Shown piece by piece: positions 49,637 to 60,798 of a stretch of DNA of 64,000 nucleotides. A program made the translations under genes and the position numbers. Positions within the stretch are counted from its first letter, which is position 1. Each line of letters begins with the position of its first letter. The notes beneath the pieces are model-generated. The model was given only the letters and a program-made list of their open reading frames with translations, had not been told where the DNA came from and searched no databases. Source of the stretch: Sanderia malayensis (taxonomy: Eukaryota; Cnidaria; Scyphozoa; Semaeostomeae; Pelagiidae). Where the stretch lies: contig RQOL01000876.1 of assembly GCA_013076295.1 (NCBI GenBank), forward strand, positions 3,038,001 to 3,102,000, written 5' to 3'.

Positions 49637-51025
49637 TTATCTGGATATGAACTCTACATCGTCTTTGTTGGTCGCTTCTGGTGTTATTTTCTTTTTCCGA
49701 AATTTCGATTTGATAAATTTGCCGAGAAGAATGAAAAGTTCAGTCATTGAAATAATAGACATCCCTATTGTCAAACCCATATAACCTCCAATGTCGCCAA
49801 ATAAACTTTTTAAGTCATACAGCTCCTCTTCTTTGGTGCGGGACGTTACGAAGCTTTCAAAATATATGCTGACTTTGAGGAAGTTTTCTTTGAGTTTCGT
49901 TGTATCTATCTCACTTGTTGTCTTGTTCAATGCATCAGCAAAAACGTGCAAGTATTTCTCTGCATACCATTTTTTTGGCCACGGTCGTCTGGAAACTTTA
50001 ACTTCGTATCCAACTTCAAAGCAGGGTGTTGGGCAATCGCAGGAGCTGGCTGAGAAATCTTCGTACACTCTTTTGTGGCAGATTTCTCTTTCATCAGCTG
50101 ATAAGTTTTTTGGATTTGAATATTGGCTGCTGTTCTTCAACAATGCCTTGAGAAATGTTGTTAAAATCCCACATTTCTCATAAATAAGACGGCTGAAGCA
50201 AGAATAAATGCACAATTTCTTGTTATCCCGTTGCTTCACATCTGCGTAATGCCCCTTTTTAAGCGTGACACATTTCGATGGAAATGGGCTTGGCAATCTT
50301 TTAATTTCAATTTTTTTTAAACTGATTAATGTGTGATACCCTGTAGGCAATTGTATTCCTTCGTCAATTAATCCCTCAGAATACAAACTTTGATCATGGA
50401 CGGAAAGTAGCAATCCATTTCTCTCATCGGCAGTGGCTTTTGCATCGTTGTTATCACCTACATCGGATTCGTTCATAAATAACATCATATCAATACCTGT
50501 TTTTATACTGGAGGTGGCTTTCTGTTTGAGTTTTCCATCACGGTTTAATGTGAAGCACGGGCCAGCATTCCTCTGAATGGTGAAGTGTGTTGGAAAGGAC
50601 CATGATTCGAAAACCAACGAGGAAAAGTTTGATGTCCCTTTTGCCAGAAATGTTTCACAAGCTTTTGTAAAGTAAAGCTTGGATAGGAAGCTTGAGAAAT
50701 GCGAATCATTCAATTTTTTACTACAACTTTCAGGCAACGTATCATCCGACGCCAATTGGATAGATTTTTCATCAAAATAATTTGTATTACAGAACGTTAT
50801 TGCAGGAAACATCATTTCGTCGCTTAGAAATTCACTTCTTATCTGAATGACGTTATGCTTCTTATGCTGGTCTGACAATACTTTCACAAAAACCAACAGA
50901 GCGCCTAACACGAACAAAAACCATATCAACCAGAAAATCTTACCAATTCTAGATTTTGACGAAACAACTCTTGGAAGACCATGCACTGTTAACGAGGTTA
51001 CTTCTTCTGAAATATCAAAACTCAT
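49637..51025 (-). CDS. DEG/ENaC-family sodium channel subunit, single exon
   Basis: An intronless frame of 462 residues, about the usual length of ASIC-like channels. It has the His-Gly gating motif (HG, 15-16, in LTVHGLPRV), TM1 (about 29-50), the post-TM1 FPAITFCN motif (73-80), a cysteine-rich extracellular domain with the SCDCPTPCFEVGYEV region, and TM2 starting at GDIGGYMGLTIGMSIISMTE with the G-x-S selectivity filter GMS (421-423). N-glycosylation sequons (NDS, NFS, NES, NSS, NKT) are in the extracellular part. Such channels are trimeric, amiloride-sensitive Na+ channels gated by protons, peptides or force; the stimulus cannot be read here. ATG 51025 places the N-terminus at normal length. 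Confidence 0.92.
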   Translation of the reverse strand: MSFDISEEVTSLTVHGLPRVVSSKSRIGKIFWLIWFLFVLGALLVFVKVLSDQHKKHNVIQIRSEFLSDEMMFPAITFCNTNYFDEKSIQLASDDTLPESCSKKLNDSHFSSFLSKLYFTKACETFLAKGTSNFSSLVFESWSFPTHFTIQRNAGPCFTLNRDGKLKQKATSSIKTGIDMMLFMNESDVGDNNDAKATADERNGLLLSVHDQSLYSEGLIDEGIQLPTGYHTLISLKKIEIKRLPSPFPSKCVTLKKGHYADVKQRDNKKLCIYSCFSRLIYEKCGILTTFLKALLKNSSQYSNPKNLSADEREICHKRVYEDFSASSCDCPTPCFEVGYEVKVSRRPWPKKWYAEKYLHVFADALNKTTSEIDTTKLKENFLKVSIYFESFVTSRTKEEELYDLKSLFGDIGGYMGLTIGMSIISMTELFILLGKFIKSKFRKKKITPEATNKDDVEFISR

Positions 51026-51609
51026 CTTGAATTTGAGAGAACAAATCTTGAATTGATCTTCAGCCTGCTTTGGATGGACGCAAGTTGAAACTGTTTCTCA
51101 ATCAACCACATGCCATTTAAATATTCTGCGCGTCGTTTCAAAGGCAAGAATATTTGTTGATGTGCCGTTTCTTAGACACAATTTGTGTCACAAAAACCTT
51201 TAAATGAATTATTGATACACAGTGTCTTCCTTTCAATTCCAAATTATATATTTGAGGCTACCAGTAGCCACCATGATTTTTTTCTGTCAACAAATCATCT
51301 TCATTGCCTTTGCTGTTTTATAAATAATGCTTTTTCTTATTGAAGTTTATTTATATTTAATCAATTCTTGTCTCCTCGCATCATTATTATTATTTTATTT
51401 ATACAAGTTAAGTCATGCTACCGTTTGACATTAATTTAAGGGATGGTGGAATTGAATAATAAATTATTTTTCGGCTTCCTCGGTTATCTTGAATACGATA
51501 TGATTTAACTGAAAGTCACCAGGTCCGTTTAAAATGGTTTAACTTTGAACCTTATCTTGTTTTCCTTGGAATGATTACGTCATACTTGCGTGAAGTTGCA
51601 CTCGCTTAA

Positions 51610-52897
51610 GCCTGCCGCACACTAGAGCTTGCTGCTGAGCTGATTGTCATTCGTGGCGGAGAGCTTAGCAGGAAACTCCAGTGTGCGCTGGACGTTTTGC
51701 GAGAATTCTGTCACTCGTGCCAGATGACACCAATATTCAACATGTTGAATAATTTTGGTCTCGAATGACACTTTCCTCTGTGTGTGCGGCAAACTGAAGC
51801 AGCAAGCTTACGATATCTCCCTCAAAGCGCATGCGTTTAAGTGGACAACGTGATCGCATTTGAAGACAAAATGGCTGAACAACAAAGCAACATGAATGTT
51901 AGAGGATTTAGAAGATTCAGAAAGCAATGAATTTGATCTAGAAGATTCAGACAGCGACGACTGTCACGAAGAAGTTCTCCTTTTTCGATTGGCGTCTTGT
52001 AAACATCTACGAGCTCGTCTCATCAGCAAATCCAAAAGAAAAAGGAGAACTTCTTCGCTGTCCGAATCTTCTAGATCAAATTCATTGCTTTCTGAATCTT
52101 CTAAATCCTCTAACATTCATGTTGCTTTGTTGTTCAGCCATTTTGTCTTCAACAGGGCTCTCACTTCGCGTCATGTAAAAATCCTTAGAATTTCACGAAA
52201 ATATCCTTAGATTTTACAAAAATTTTCTTAATTTGCACAATTTTGGTTTTTTGGCAGTGGCACATAACTGAAAAATCACAACTGCCGTGATTTACAAATG
52301 GTCAATCGCAAAGCTGCCTTCATGCTAAGCCGGGAAACATTTCTCACACCTAACTATTCTATTTGCTTGGTGATAGGGCAACCAACCAATATATTTGGGT
52401 GGGGAAGTGCCACACACAATTACTAAAATTGCCGAAGATTGACACTTGCACTGCCAGCACTTGCATAATAGATTTGTGTAGTTTTGTTCTGTTTAACTTT
52501 TCTTAGTATGTTGTGTTTTATTTCTAAATTTTGGAAAATTCCTTAAAAAATCCTCAAAAACTTAAATTCCTTAAAAGTATCCTTAAAAATCTCCTAAATT
52601 CCTTAGTTTAAGGAAAAATCCTTAAAAGTGAGAGCCCTGGTCTTCAAATGCGATCACGTTGTCCACTTAAACGCATGCGCTTTGAGGGAGATATCGTAAG
52701 CTTGCTGCTTCAGTTTGCCGCACACACAGAGGAAAGTGTCATTCGAGACCAAAATTATTCAACATGTTGAATATTGGTGTCATCTGGCACGAGTGACAGA
52801 ATTCTCGCAAAACGTCCAGCGCACACTGGAGTTTCCTGCTGAGCTCTCCGCCACGAATGACAATCAGCTCAGCAGCAAGCTCTAGTGTGCGGCAGGC
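51610..52897. mobile_element. Near-perfect ~790-bp palindromic (foldback) element, split by a hAT insertion
   Basis: The outer arms 51610-51867 and 52640-52897 are reverse complements, beginning GCCTGCCGCACACTAGAGCT, with TTAA at both edges (51606-51609, 52898-52901). Inward the palindrome continues: aagacaaaatggctgaacaa after 51863 is mirrored by ttgttcagccattttgtctt before 52150. Removing 52153-52639 and one 8-bp duplicate rejoins the right arm exactly to mirror the left. The edges fit a PIF/Harbinger-type TTA/TAA site, though TTAA leaves this open. The arms carry an acidic then Arg-rich frame that recalls Harbinger nuclease N-termini. Confidence 0.85.
52153..52639. mobile_element. 487-bp hAT-like MITE nested in the foldback element
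   Basis: Ends CAGGGCTCTCACTT and, reverse-complemented, CAGGGCTCTCACTTTT are flanked by a perfect 8-bp duplication gtcttcaa (52145-52152, 52640-52647). The interior has diverged aaaatccttag/ccttaaaa repeats. No transposase frame. Confidence 0.92.
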
Positions 52898-53443
52898 TTA
52901 AGTCTCAGTCCCCTGGTCCCACTCGCTCAGTCTCAGTTGGTGGAATTTGCTGCTGATTTGAACTCTGAGCGGCGAAGTGAGGTGATATTTTTGGCAAAAA
53001 GATGAAAATATGAAGGTATGTTTCAGCTTTATTTGAATTTAGCTGCTTTTGAAATTCGAAATAGGAATATTTAATATCTATTATTGCAAAACCGCATGTA
53101 AAAGTCCAAGAACTTGAATGTCAATTCATCAAAACTGGCTGATAATCACCTTGAACATAGAATTTAGGCCCATTTATCGGGGTCAGCCTCTTTGCTTTGT
53201 TGGCTTCGGGATTTCTGGAAAGTATTTATGAGTATTAGAAGACAATACTTTTGAAATTAGAATGAAAATTAATACTTTAATTATTTTGTTTTGCTTTGCT
53301 ATTTTGCCAATTATTAATTAGAATTTTGTTAATTTTCATGTTTTAGGCCCAAATGCTTTCAACTTTCTTCAGTGCGAGGTCAGGATCAGCGCGACAGGTA
53401 ACTATGATTTCAAAACTTTTATATTCCGCACATGCAACATGTT

Positions 53444-54449
53444 AGAAGATGCTGCTCTATTTTTATTTTGTTTTTTATTCCTTATTCTTTTTATTCATGC
53501 TATAACCCTTCTATCTATTATTTCTACTACTTCATTGGTTTACAAAGAAAAAAGGAATATAGAAAACATCAGAGATGGAAAAAACAGATTCATAAACATT
53601 ATCCTAGAATCTTTATTTTTGCCTTTTAATTTACATTATTTATTTTTATACAGATGAACAGAAAAAGAAGGCCAGAGACAGGAATTATCAGGTAGTGTTT
53701 TATAAATTTAATTTTTGTTTCTTTTTAATTTCTTGTAATATCATAATTTTCTTTTCTATTCACTACTTATTTTTGATTTGCTATGTCATTCTTTTCTAGC
53801 ACAACAGGAAACCAGATGGGAGTAGCTGTACTTTTCCTCTGGGAATATAACTCCCAGGGGGATTCTTGTTGGGAGGGGGCAGAAATAAATTTCTGGAGGG
53901 AAAATTGAATCCCCATTGGAATATCTATCACATGTCTAATTCCCATGGGAATTTGAATTCCCAAGGGAATCCATTACTCAGTGTATAAAAAAATAGAGAG
54001 GGATCTTCTGTTCTTCTGTTTATCTTCATCTGTCCTTCCGTTTATAGGGAAGAATTGCCATAGAGAAATAAACAAAAGTACTGAATAGAAAAGAGGGTTA
54101 TGATATGAAAGAAAAATTTAAAAGAGCAAACCAAAAATTAAATTTATAAAACACCACCTGGTCTTCTCTTTCTGTTATTCTTTATCTCTCTCACTTCCTT
54201 TGATCTTTGTTAAGAAAACATAATAAAAGTAGCAAGTAGAAAGAAGTAATATAGTATCAAAATAATTAAATAAAGTAAAATTAAGGCAAGAATAAAGGTG
54301 TCTTCTGTTTTTCTCCATTTTTGGTCTTCTTTTGCATATTCCTTTTTTCCTTTCTAAACCAAGTAGCAGGAGTGACAGAAAAAAGGGCATAAAAGGAATA
54401 TAAATTAATAAATAATAAAAAACAAAATAAAAATAGAGCAGCATCTTCT
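53444..54449. repeat. Diverged AT-rich foldback element
   Basis: Arms 53444-53775 and 54065-54449 are imperfect reverse complements: agaagatgctgctctatttt opens the left arm and aaaatagagcagcatcttct closes the right, and ttttataaatttaattttt is mirrored inside. The loop (53776-54064) holds repeated ccatgggaatttgaattcc-like palindromes. Weaker copies of the arm end recur to about 54680. Confidence 0.75.
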
Positions 54450-57400
54450 GGCATGCCTTTTCTTCTTCATAAAATTATGATGAAGTGGAAATATTAGAAG
54501 TTATAAAAGCAGTATACATAGATCTTGAAATGATCTCTGCATCTGATCTTCTTCAGTATATTCCCTTTGTCCTTCATAAAACAATGAAGTAGTAGAAAAG
54601 ATAGTAAAGTTAATAATGTTAAGGAAAGAATAAAATTAATATTATTAAGAAAAGAATAGAGTTAATAATAGAATAGAAAGTTTCAACAAATATACCAAAA
54701 TGCTTCCAGACAGACATCAATGGTGTTAATCTAAGCTCTTCTATCTGAAGCATGCAGTTCTAACATGGGCAAACTACAATCTACAATTTAAAAATCAGAA
54801 AAATAATAAACAAGTTAAATGCAATAAAACATATTATTGAAAGTGATTATGGTTTCAAAATTATTGCCTCCCAGTTGTAAAATACTCAGGAATAACACCA
54901 ATGCCCCCAAGCTAGGCCCGTAGGCCTAATTAGTAAAGCTGGGCTTATAGGCCTAATCTTGTAAGTAAGATACAGTCTTTCGTTTAAATTCAAATCGGGA
55001 AGCACAATTTCACACTGTTGCTGGATTTGGCAAAATCAAATACTCAGATAATAAATTTCAAGGCAAACACCTATACCTAAAGCTAAAACATACTTATAAC
55101 AAGCTAAAACATACCTTCTTTTTCAAAGCAGGTCTTGATCTTGCAATCAATGTTGAGAAAGAAAGATTTGCCGCCAGCAAATGGGTGGTAGATTTGTATC
55201 AACAATCAAAAGAAGGTGATGCGTGAACCAACGACATCTGGCATGCGCTCTTCAACAACTTCCCACATGCAATCCATGTCGATGGGAAAATGATGTCAGT
55301 TGCATTTCCATCGTCATCCTAATGAATGCATTTCTATTGTCATTCATACCTGCTGAAGGCATCGAAGTTCCTGCAAGAAGTCTTACTGTTGGGCACCACT
55401 CAACCAATGGTTTAGACTTCTTCTTGCAAGGATTTCTTTTGACTTCAGCAGTGTAAATAATATATGGAGTTTGAAAGTAAAAATATTAATGATGAAAAAA
55501 GGAAGAGAAAACAATTGAGAAACCATCAGAGGGAAGAAAAAATTTCGCTAAAAAGCGAAACCCTCTCTTCCCAATACGGGTCAGTGCTTCCCCGTGTAAG
55601 GCTGCTACTAAACCCCCAATTTCCGCATTTTGCCACAGCACTCTCCCCACCCACAATTAACCCATATAACAAATGAGAGTGCTCTATCACCAAGCCGAAA
55701 GTGTAGAAAAACCCAGTAGCATTTTAACACTTAGGCCCGGCGACCGCCGACGGAAAGAACACTGATGTCCAATGAGGTACACATGTGGAGCTTGCAATGA
55801 AATGGACGTGGGAATGCACTAAATAGCACATGCGCACATCGAACTACATAATTCGCATTGGATGCAAAAAACTTACCCAGTCACACTTTTGACTTTTAAT
55901 ACCAATCATATATCGGCTGAAGATACGAGTTCGAACCCAGCCATGGCCTTGTCGCCCGTGCACAGATGGAGGTCAATCTGATTTTCCCCAACGAAATCCA
56001 TTTATTTCCATTATCCGAACTTTCACATGTTAAATATATGAAAACTTCTCCTCCACTTGAGTTGTTCTATTTGCAGCCACTCTAAAAGCATATGAAAAAA
56101 CTTGATCACAAGGCTGTTGTTAATGAAAGGCGTGTCGGAAGAGTAAAGTCGTCAGAGACTACATACTCTCTTCTACAATTCGTGGTTAGAAATGCCATAC
56201 CTCACCATATCGAGATGGAAAAATAATAAATAAAAAGATCACCGAAACAGTAGCACCATTTTCTTCGTGAGGCCATAGACAGCTCTGTTCTGTAAAACTA
56301 ACAATATATACGTCACAATCATTGAACATAATTCAGCCGATAAAAACAAATAAGCGCGTCAACTTTGCAGTCTGATTCTTCATAGCTGAGTATTAGTATT
56401 TATAAATAAATATCCTGAAGGGCACAGCGAAAGAATAATGAGCCAGCAGTCAGGAAAGATCAGGCTTAAAACCATTGCTTTTGTTATAATGAACCAATTG
56501 GATTAGATATAGCTAGATTAACGTCTTGTGATGCTGCAAACAATTAATTCTTATTTTATTCCATTGTTTGATTTAGAAAACCTTAAGTCGGTGAGCAAAA
56601 TAGTTGATGCTTTTGTTGTTCAAGCATAACATCTCTTGTGCATTGATATTTCCTAACAGACTATTAGTAGAGGACGTTCGCATCTATTTCCATCTGCAGT
56701 TAAACAAATAAAATGCTGAAATACGATCAACAGATGTATTAATATTCATTAAGATGCATGTTTTCACATGGCCGCAGTGTGGATGAAATATCTTCAAGCA
56801 AACACCAAATGCAACACAACAGCTGGCGTCCAAAACAAGGTGCGTATGGGGCATTGCATGCTACTCCAAAAAACCAACGTAAAATGACCATTTTTGCATG
56901 CCAAATACATTGCATGGTTATTCGCAAGTGTGTCCAAGTTTATGTTTACAATTGTTGTTAAATATTGGGAGTAAATACCAGGTCCCCAGAGCAATCAAAT
57001 CGCCATTGCTTCAAACAGAAAACGACGGCAACGTTTCCCTAGCACCCTGATAATAAATATGATATCATATATCAAAGGTGGGCCTTTCAAAACCTGGGCC
57101 TTTTTGCTTGATTTACAACAAAATAAATTTATAGGATGCAAATCAATACGGCAACAAACCAAAACCAATAATATTATAGGCTTGTTTGATCCTCTAAGTG
57201 AGAGACCCTAAAACCAGGAATGATTTATTTCTTGTCTTTGAGGTTAAAAAAGTTATAGATATGAATGCTGTGTCCTTTAGATCTGTCATTAATTACACAA
57301 AAAGATGTTACACAGATGTTAGATAATGCTGCGGTTATCGTTAATCAAGTTCAATTATTTTTATCGATCCCCAGACATATTTTAAGAATTCATCTTTTCA

Positions 57401-57615
57401 ATTGCCCAATTTCCAGCGAATTTCAATTTGCTTTCAAGATATCTGAAACTTAAATCTAATTTATCTATCGCTGATTGTACATCGCGGTGTCTTTGTTCTG
57501 TTGCAGAGCTTCCCTTGGTGCTCGTAAAAATTTTGAAAATCGAGTTAAGTAAAAGAGTGCACAACCCATAAGAAACAGTGCTTAAAGAAAAGAACTTCAT
57601 GCCGAAATTCAGATC
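54450..57615. other. 3 kb intergenic region
   Basis: No recognised gene. A 31-codon open segment with an acceptor (55135-55228) and several 60-80-codon frames are present but unsupported. No tRNA was found; a B-box-like gttcgaacc near 55931 has no A box. Confidence 0.5.
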
Positions 57616-60600
57616 ATGTCGGTACATAGTGAGGCAAAAGGAAGTCCAACATCTTATGATTTTCCCCAATATTTCACAAATGTCAAGCTTGAAGATACGA
57701 CGGCAATGAACAGTCTGCATGCACAACAAACAATTAGAACGAGTGAAGAAACGGAAAAAGATTGCAATGATAACATCACGAAAGAACAGATGACACCAGA
57801 GCCTATTTGTAGGCAATATTCAGTTGCAGGACATTCTGAGTATTGGCTGCTATTACCCGCATCGGTGATCGTATATAACCGAGCAGTCTCGATGCACTAC
57901 TGCTTCTGTAGAGGCAAGAAATTTACGGCATGGGAACTTGCATCGCATCTTGATATTGCAGGAAAGGCTGTTGTTGGATACAAAATATTCACAGACACAA
58001 AACGCTCGCTCAAATTCAAAAACAACAATCCAAAGCTTTGTTTGAAAGGAATGAATGATATTCCAGGGCAAACAAACAAAGAGGAAATTAGTGAATTTGA
58101 AAAATGTGGAAACATAGAATCTAGCAGTTATTCCACAAAGGATTTGCTCACCAAGGTGAACATGCATGGATATTCAGATGTGAATAACTCAAAGGTTAGT
58201 GGCAAAAATCAACGATATATTAATAACAACAATAATAACAAACATCATCAGGATTTGGGAAAGAAAGAAAAGAGTCGAGAAATAGTCGAAGACAGCGAAA
58301 TCACTGAGATAAAATTCGATAAGGCGTTTGAGCAAGAAATAAAATATCTATTTGCAGAATTGGACTTTGATTTGTCTATGTGCAGAAATAGGGAGCTCAA
58401 CTCGTCAGGTGAAATTGAAAGTTTACGGTGTGAACAGCATGCAATAGCAGAAGATAAAGTGGACGATAAAGCAGCCCAGCGCGAGACAAGAGTTACAGTA
58501 GACGAACGATATTGCAAATATATTTCAGTACTCGTTTTAGTTGGTAAAAAACCAATGGATTGCATTTTGAAGATTATCACACAGCACCCAAAAGATTTAA
58601 CCATGGAAGAATATTTGCAGCAATATCCACCTGATTACCTGGTTGACTACTCAAAAGATATCTCGGTCGATGACTACCTTAAACAATGTCAAGAAGAGAA
58701 GCAAATAGATACCACAGTTGAGGAATATTTGCAGCAATACCCACCTGATCATCTGGTTGATTATTCCAGAGATATTTCAGTCGAGGACTATGTCAAGCAG
58801 AACCAAAGAGAAGACGAAAAAGATACCACAGTTGAAGAATATTTACAGCAATACCCACCTGATTATTTGGTCGACTACTCCAGAGATATTTCAGTGGATG
58901 ACTATGTCAAGCAGAACCAGAAAGAATACGAAAAAGATACCACAGTTGAGGAATATTTGCAGCAATACCCATCAGATTATCTGGTCGATTATTCCAGAGA
59001 TATTTTAGTGGAGGACTATATCAAGCAGAACCAGAAAGAAGACGAAAAAGATACCACAGTTGAGGAATATTTGCAGCAATACCCACCAGATTATCTGGTC
59101 GACTATTCCAGAGATATTTCAGTCGGCGACTATGTCAAGCAGAACCAAAAAGAAGACGAAAAAGATACCTCAGTTGAAGAATATCTACAGCAATACCCAC
59201 CAGATTATCTGGTCGACTATTCCAGAGATATTTCAGTGGAGGACTATGTCAAGCAGAACCAAAAAGAAGACGAAAAAGATACCACAGTTGAGGAATATTT
59301 GCAGCAATACCCACCAGATTATCTGGTCGACTATTCCAGGGATATTTCAGTGGAGGACTATATCAAGCAGAACCAGAGAGAAGACGAAAAAGATACCACA
59401 GTTGAGGAATATTTGCAGCAATACCCACCAGATTATCTGGTCGACTATTCCAGAGATATTTCAGTGGAGGACTATGTCAAGCAGAACCAAAAAGAAGACG
59501 AAAAAGATACCACAGTTGAGGAATATTTGCAGCAATACCCACCAGATTATCTAGTCGACTATTCCAGAGATATTTCAGTCGACGACTATGTCAAGCGGAA
59601 CCAAAAAGAAGACGAAAAAGATACCCCAGTTGAAAAATATTTACAGCAATACCCACCTGACTATTTGGTCGACTATTCCAGAGATATTTCAGTCGAGGAC
59701 TATGTCAAACAGAACCAGAAAGAGGACGAAAAAGATACCACAGTTGAGGAATATTTACAGCAATACCCACCAGATTATCTGGTCGACTATTACAGAGATA
59801 TTTCAGTGGAGGACTATGTCAAGCAGAACCAAAAAGAAGACGAAAAGGATACCTCAGTTGAAGAATATTTACAGCAAAACCAAACTGACAATTTGGTGGA
59901 ATATTCTGACGACATTTCAAGCGAGAACAACCTGAAACAAAACATCTATGCAAGCCTGTTGTTGATTGTGCCAAAGCAAAGAATGATTCAAAGGATTGCT
60001 GTGTCAGTTTTCTATCAGGATGACGACAGTCAAGGCTGCTACATCGTGAAAGCAAAAAAACTGGATGCCATGAAATTAGAAGAAAAAGAAAGCTCGGTAA
60101 AGGATGGCTTCAAGGCTTTTACAGTTTTATACCATGATGTGAATCAGACGAATATTCACTTGGTATTAACAGAGGTCAACAACATCGTGGAAGAAAACGA
60201 ACAGCAATGCATGCAAATGCCAATGGACCAACTTGGCATGAAAGAAGATATTTCAGTGACAAATGTTGAAGATGATAACAACAATACCTCAATTGTTGCA
60301 GTTCAAGATTGTACACAAGGCAATGAGAAGCCAACAATTCTTGATAAAGAGTCATCTGATGTCATTGACAGTAGGGCAAACGGCCACAGTACAAATGGCC
60401 TTTTAGCTCACATTCTCATCGAAGAAAAGCAATTCACGAAGCCGAGAAGGAAATTGCAATCAAAACCAATGCCATCTGGATTGGGATTGAAGAAAGGATT
60501 CGTATACAGATCGAAAGAGAGACTGCACAAGTCTCACATTGCAGATAATTCAGACCAATCATCATTGAGTAATATAGAAGGAGTTCACTGCAAGTATACG

Positions 60601-60798
60601 AAGGAGATCAACATACCAGACTCGTTGAAGCGAACTGTGGCCAGTGTTGTGCATGGCAATGAACTGTGCAATGATGATGGTTCAGAAAAATCCGAAATGG
60701 AGAATAACCACAACGGTAAAATGGAACAATTGGGATCCTTCAGAATGTCACCTCTTAATCTTCAATTTAATGGCAAAGTAAACACAAGCAATGTTTAA
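57616..60798 (+). CDS. 1060-residue single-exon protein with twelve 38-residue tandem repeats
   Basis: One intact frame from ATG 57616 to TAA 60798. Residues 327-782 are twelve tandem units on an exact 114-bp step. The consensus runs DTTVEEYLQQYPPDYLVDYS, then RDISVEDYVKQNQKEDEK. Units 2-11 are nearly identical; units 1 and 12 are diverged edges. The N-terminal part (1-326) has a hydrophobic stretch (YWLLLPASVIVY, 76-87) near an R-A-V-S-M-H-Y-C segment, and a Val/Leu-rich strand just before the array. The C-terminal part (783-1060) opens with LLLIVP and an R-I-A-V-S-V-F-Y segment and ends in Lys/Ser-rich sequence. There is no signal peptide. The repeats are acidic, with Tyr/Pro cores, and probably form an extended array. 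I do not recognise the family. The lack of introns matches the orphan and DEG/ENaC genes nearby. Confidence 0.75.
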   Translation: MSVHSEAKGSPTSYDFPQYFTNVKLEDTTAMNSLHAQQTIRTSEETEKDCNDNITKEQMTPEPICRQYSVAGHSEYWLLLPASVIVYNRAVSMHYCFCRGKKFTAWELASHLDIAGKAVVGYKIFTDTKRSLKFKNNNPKLCLKGMNDIPGQTNKEEISEFEKCGNIESSSYSTKDLLTKVNMHGYSDVNNSKVSGKNQRYINNNNNNKHHQDLGKKEKSREIVEDSEITEIKFDKAFEQEIKYLFAELDFDLSMCRNRELNSSGEIESLRCEQHAIAEDKVDDKAAQRETRVTVDERYCKYISVLVLVGKKPMDCILKIITQHPKDLTMEEYLQQYPPDYLVDYSKDISVDDYLKQCQEEKQIDTTVEEYLQQYPPDHLVDYSRDISVEDYVKQNQREDEKDTTVEEYLQQYPPDYLVDYSRDISVDDYVKQNQKEYEKDTTVEEYLQQYPSDYLVDYSRDILVEDYIKQNQKEDEKDTTVEEYLQQYPPDYLVDYSRDISVGDYVKQNQKEDEKDTSVEEYLQQYPPDYLVDYSRDISVEDYVKQNQKEDEKDTTVEEYLQQYPPDYLVDYSRDISVEDYIKQNQREDEKDTTVEEYLQQYPPDYLVDYSRDISVEDYVKQNQKEDEKDTTVEEYLQQYPPDYLVDYSRDISVDDYVKRNQKEDEKDTPVEKYLQQYPPDYLVDYSRDISVEDYVKQNQKEDEKDTTVEEYLQQYPPDYLVDYYRDISVEDYVKQNQKEDEKDTSVEEYLQQNQTDNLVEYSDDISSENNLKQNIYASLLLIVPKQRMIQRIAVSVFYQDDDSQGCYIVKAKKLDAMKLEEKESSVKDGFKAFTVLYHDVNQTNIHLVLTEVNNIVEENEQQCMQMPMDQLGMKEDISVTNVEDDNNNTSIVAVQDCTQGNEKPTILDKESSDVIDSRANGHSTNGLLAHILIEEKQFTKPRRKLQSKPMPSGLGLKKGFVYRSKERLHKSHIADNSDQSSLSNIEGVHCKYTKEINIPDSLKRTVASVVHGNELCNDDGSEKSEMENNHNGKMEQLGSFRMSPLNLQFNGKVNTSNV
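58594..59961 (+). repeat. 114-bp coding minisatellite, 12 units
   Basis: Unit starts (gat codon) run from 58594 to 59848 in steps of 114 bp. Central units differ by only a few bases, pointing to recent expansion or homogenisation. Because 114 is a multiple of three, a second frame also stays open through parts of the array. Confidence 0.95.

Noticed and set aside
49791..50183. 130-codon plus-strand frame inside the DEG/ENaC gene
   Set aside because: Antisense shadow of a well-supported channel gene.
53655..53692. Possible exon encoding a Lys-rich peptide
   Set aside because: It lies in the arm of a foldback repeat, and no phase-compatible partner exon was found.
55135..55228. 31-codon terminal exon-like segment
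   Set aside because: It has an acceptor and a stop, but the frame does not match upstream candidates and no homology is seen.
55920..55945. B-box-like gttcgaaccc, possible tRNA or SINE
   Set aside because: No A box or cloverleaf stems could be drawn around it.
58718..59935. Long open frames in a second reading frame over the 114-bp repeats
   Set aside because: The unit length is a multiple of three, so any frame without a stop in one unit stays open. The 1060-residue frame is longer and continues into unique sequence on both sides.
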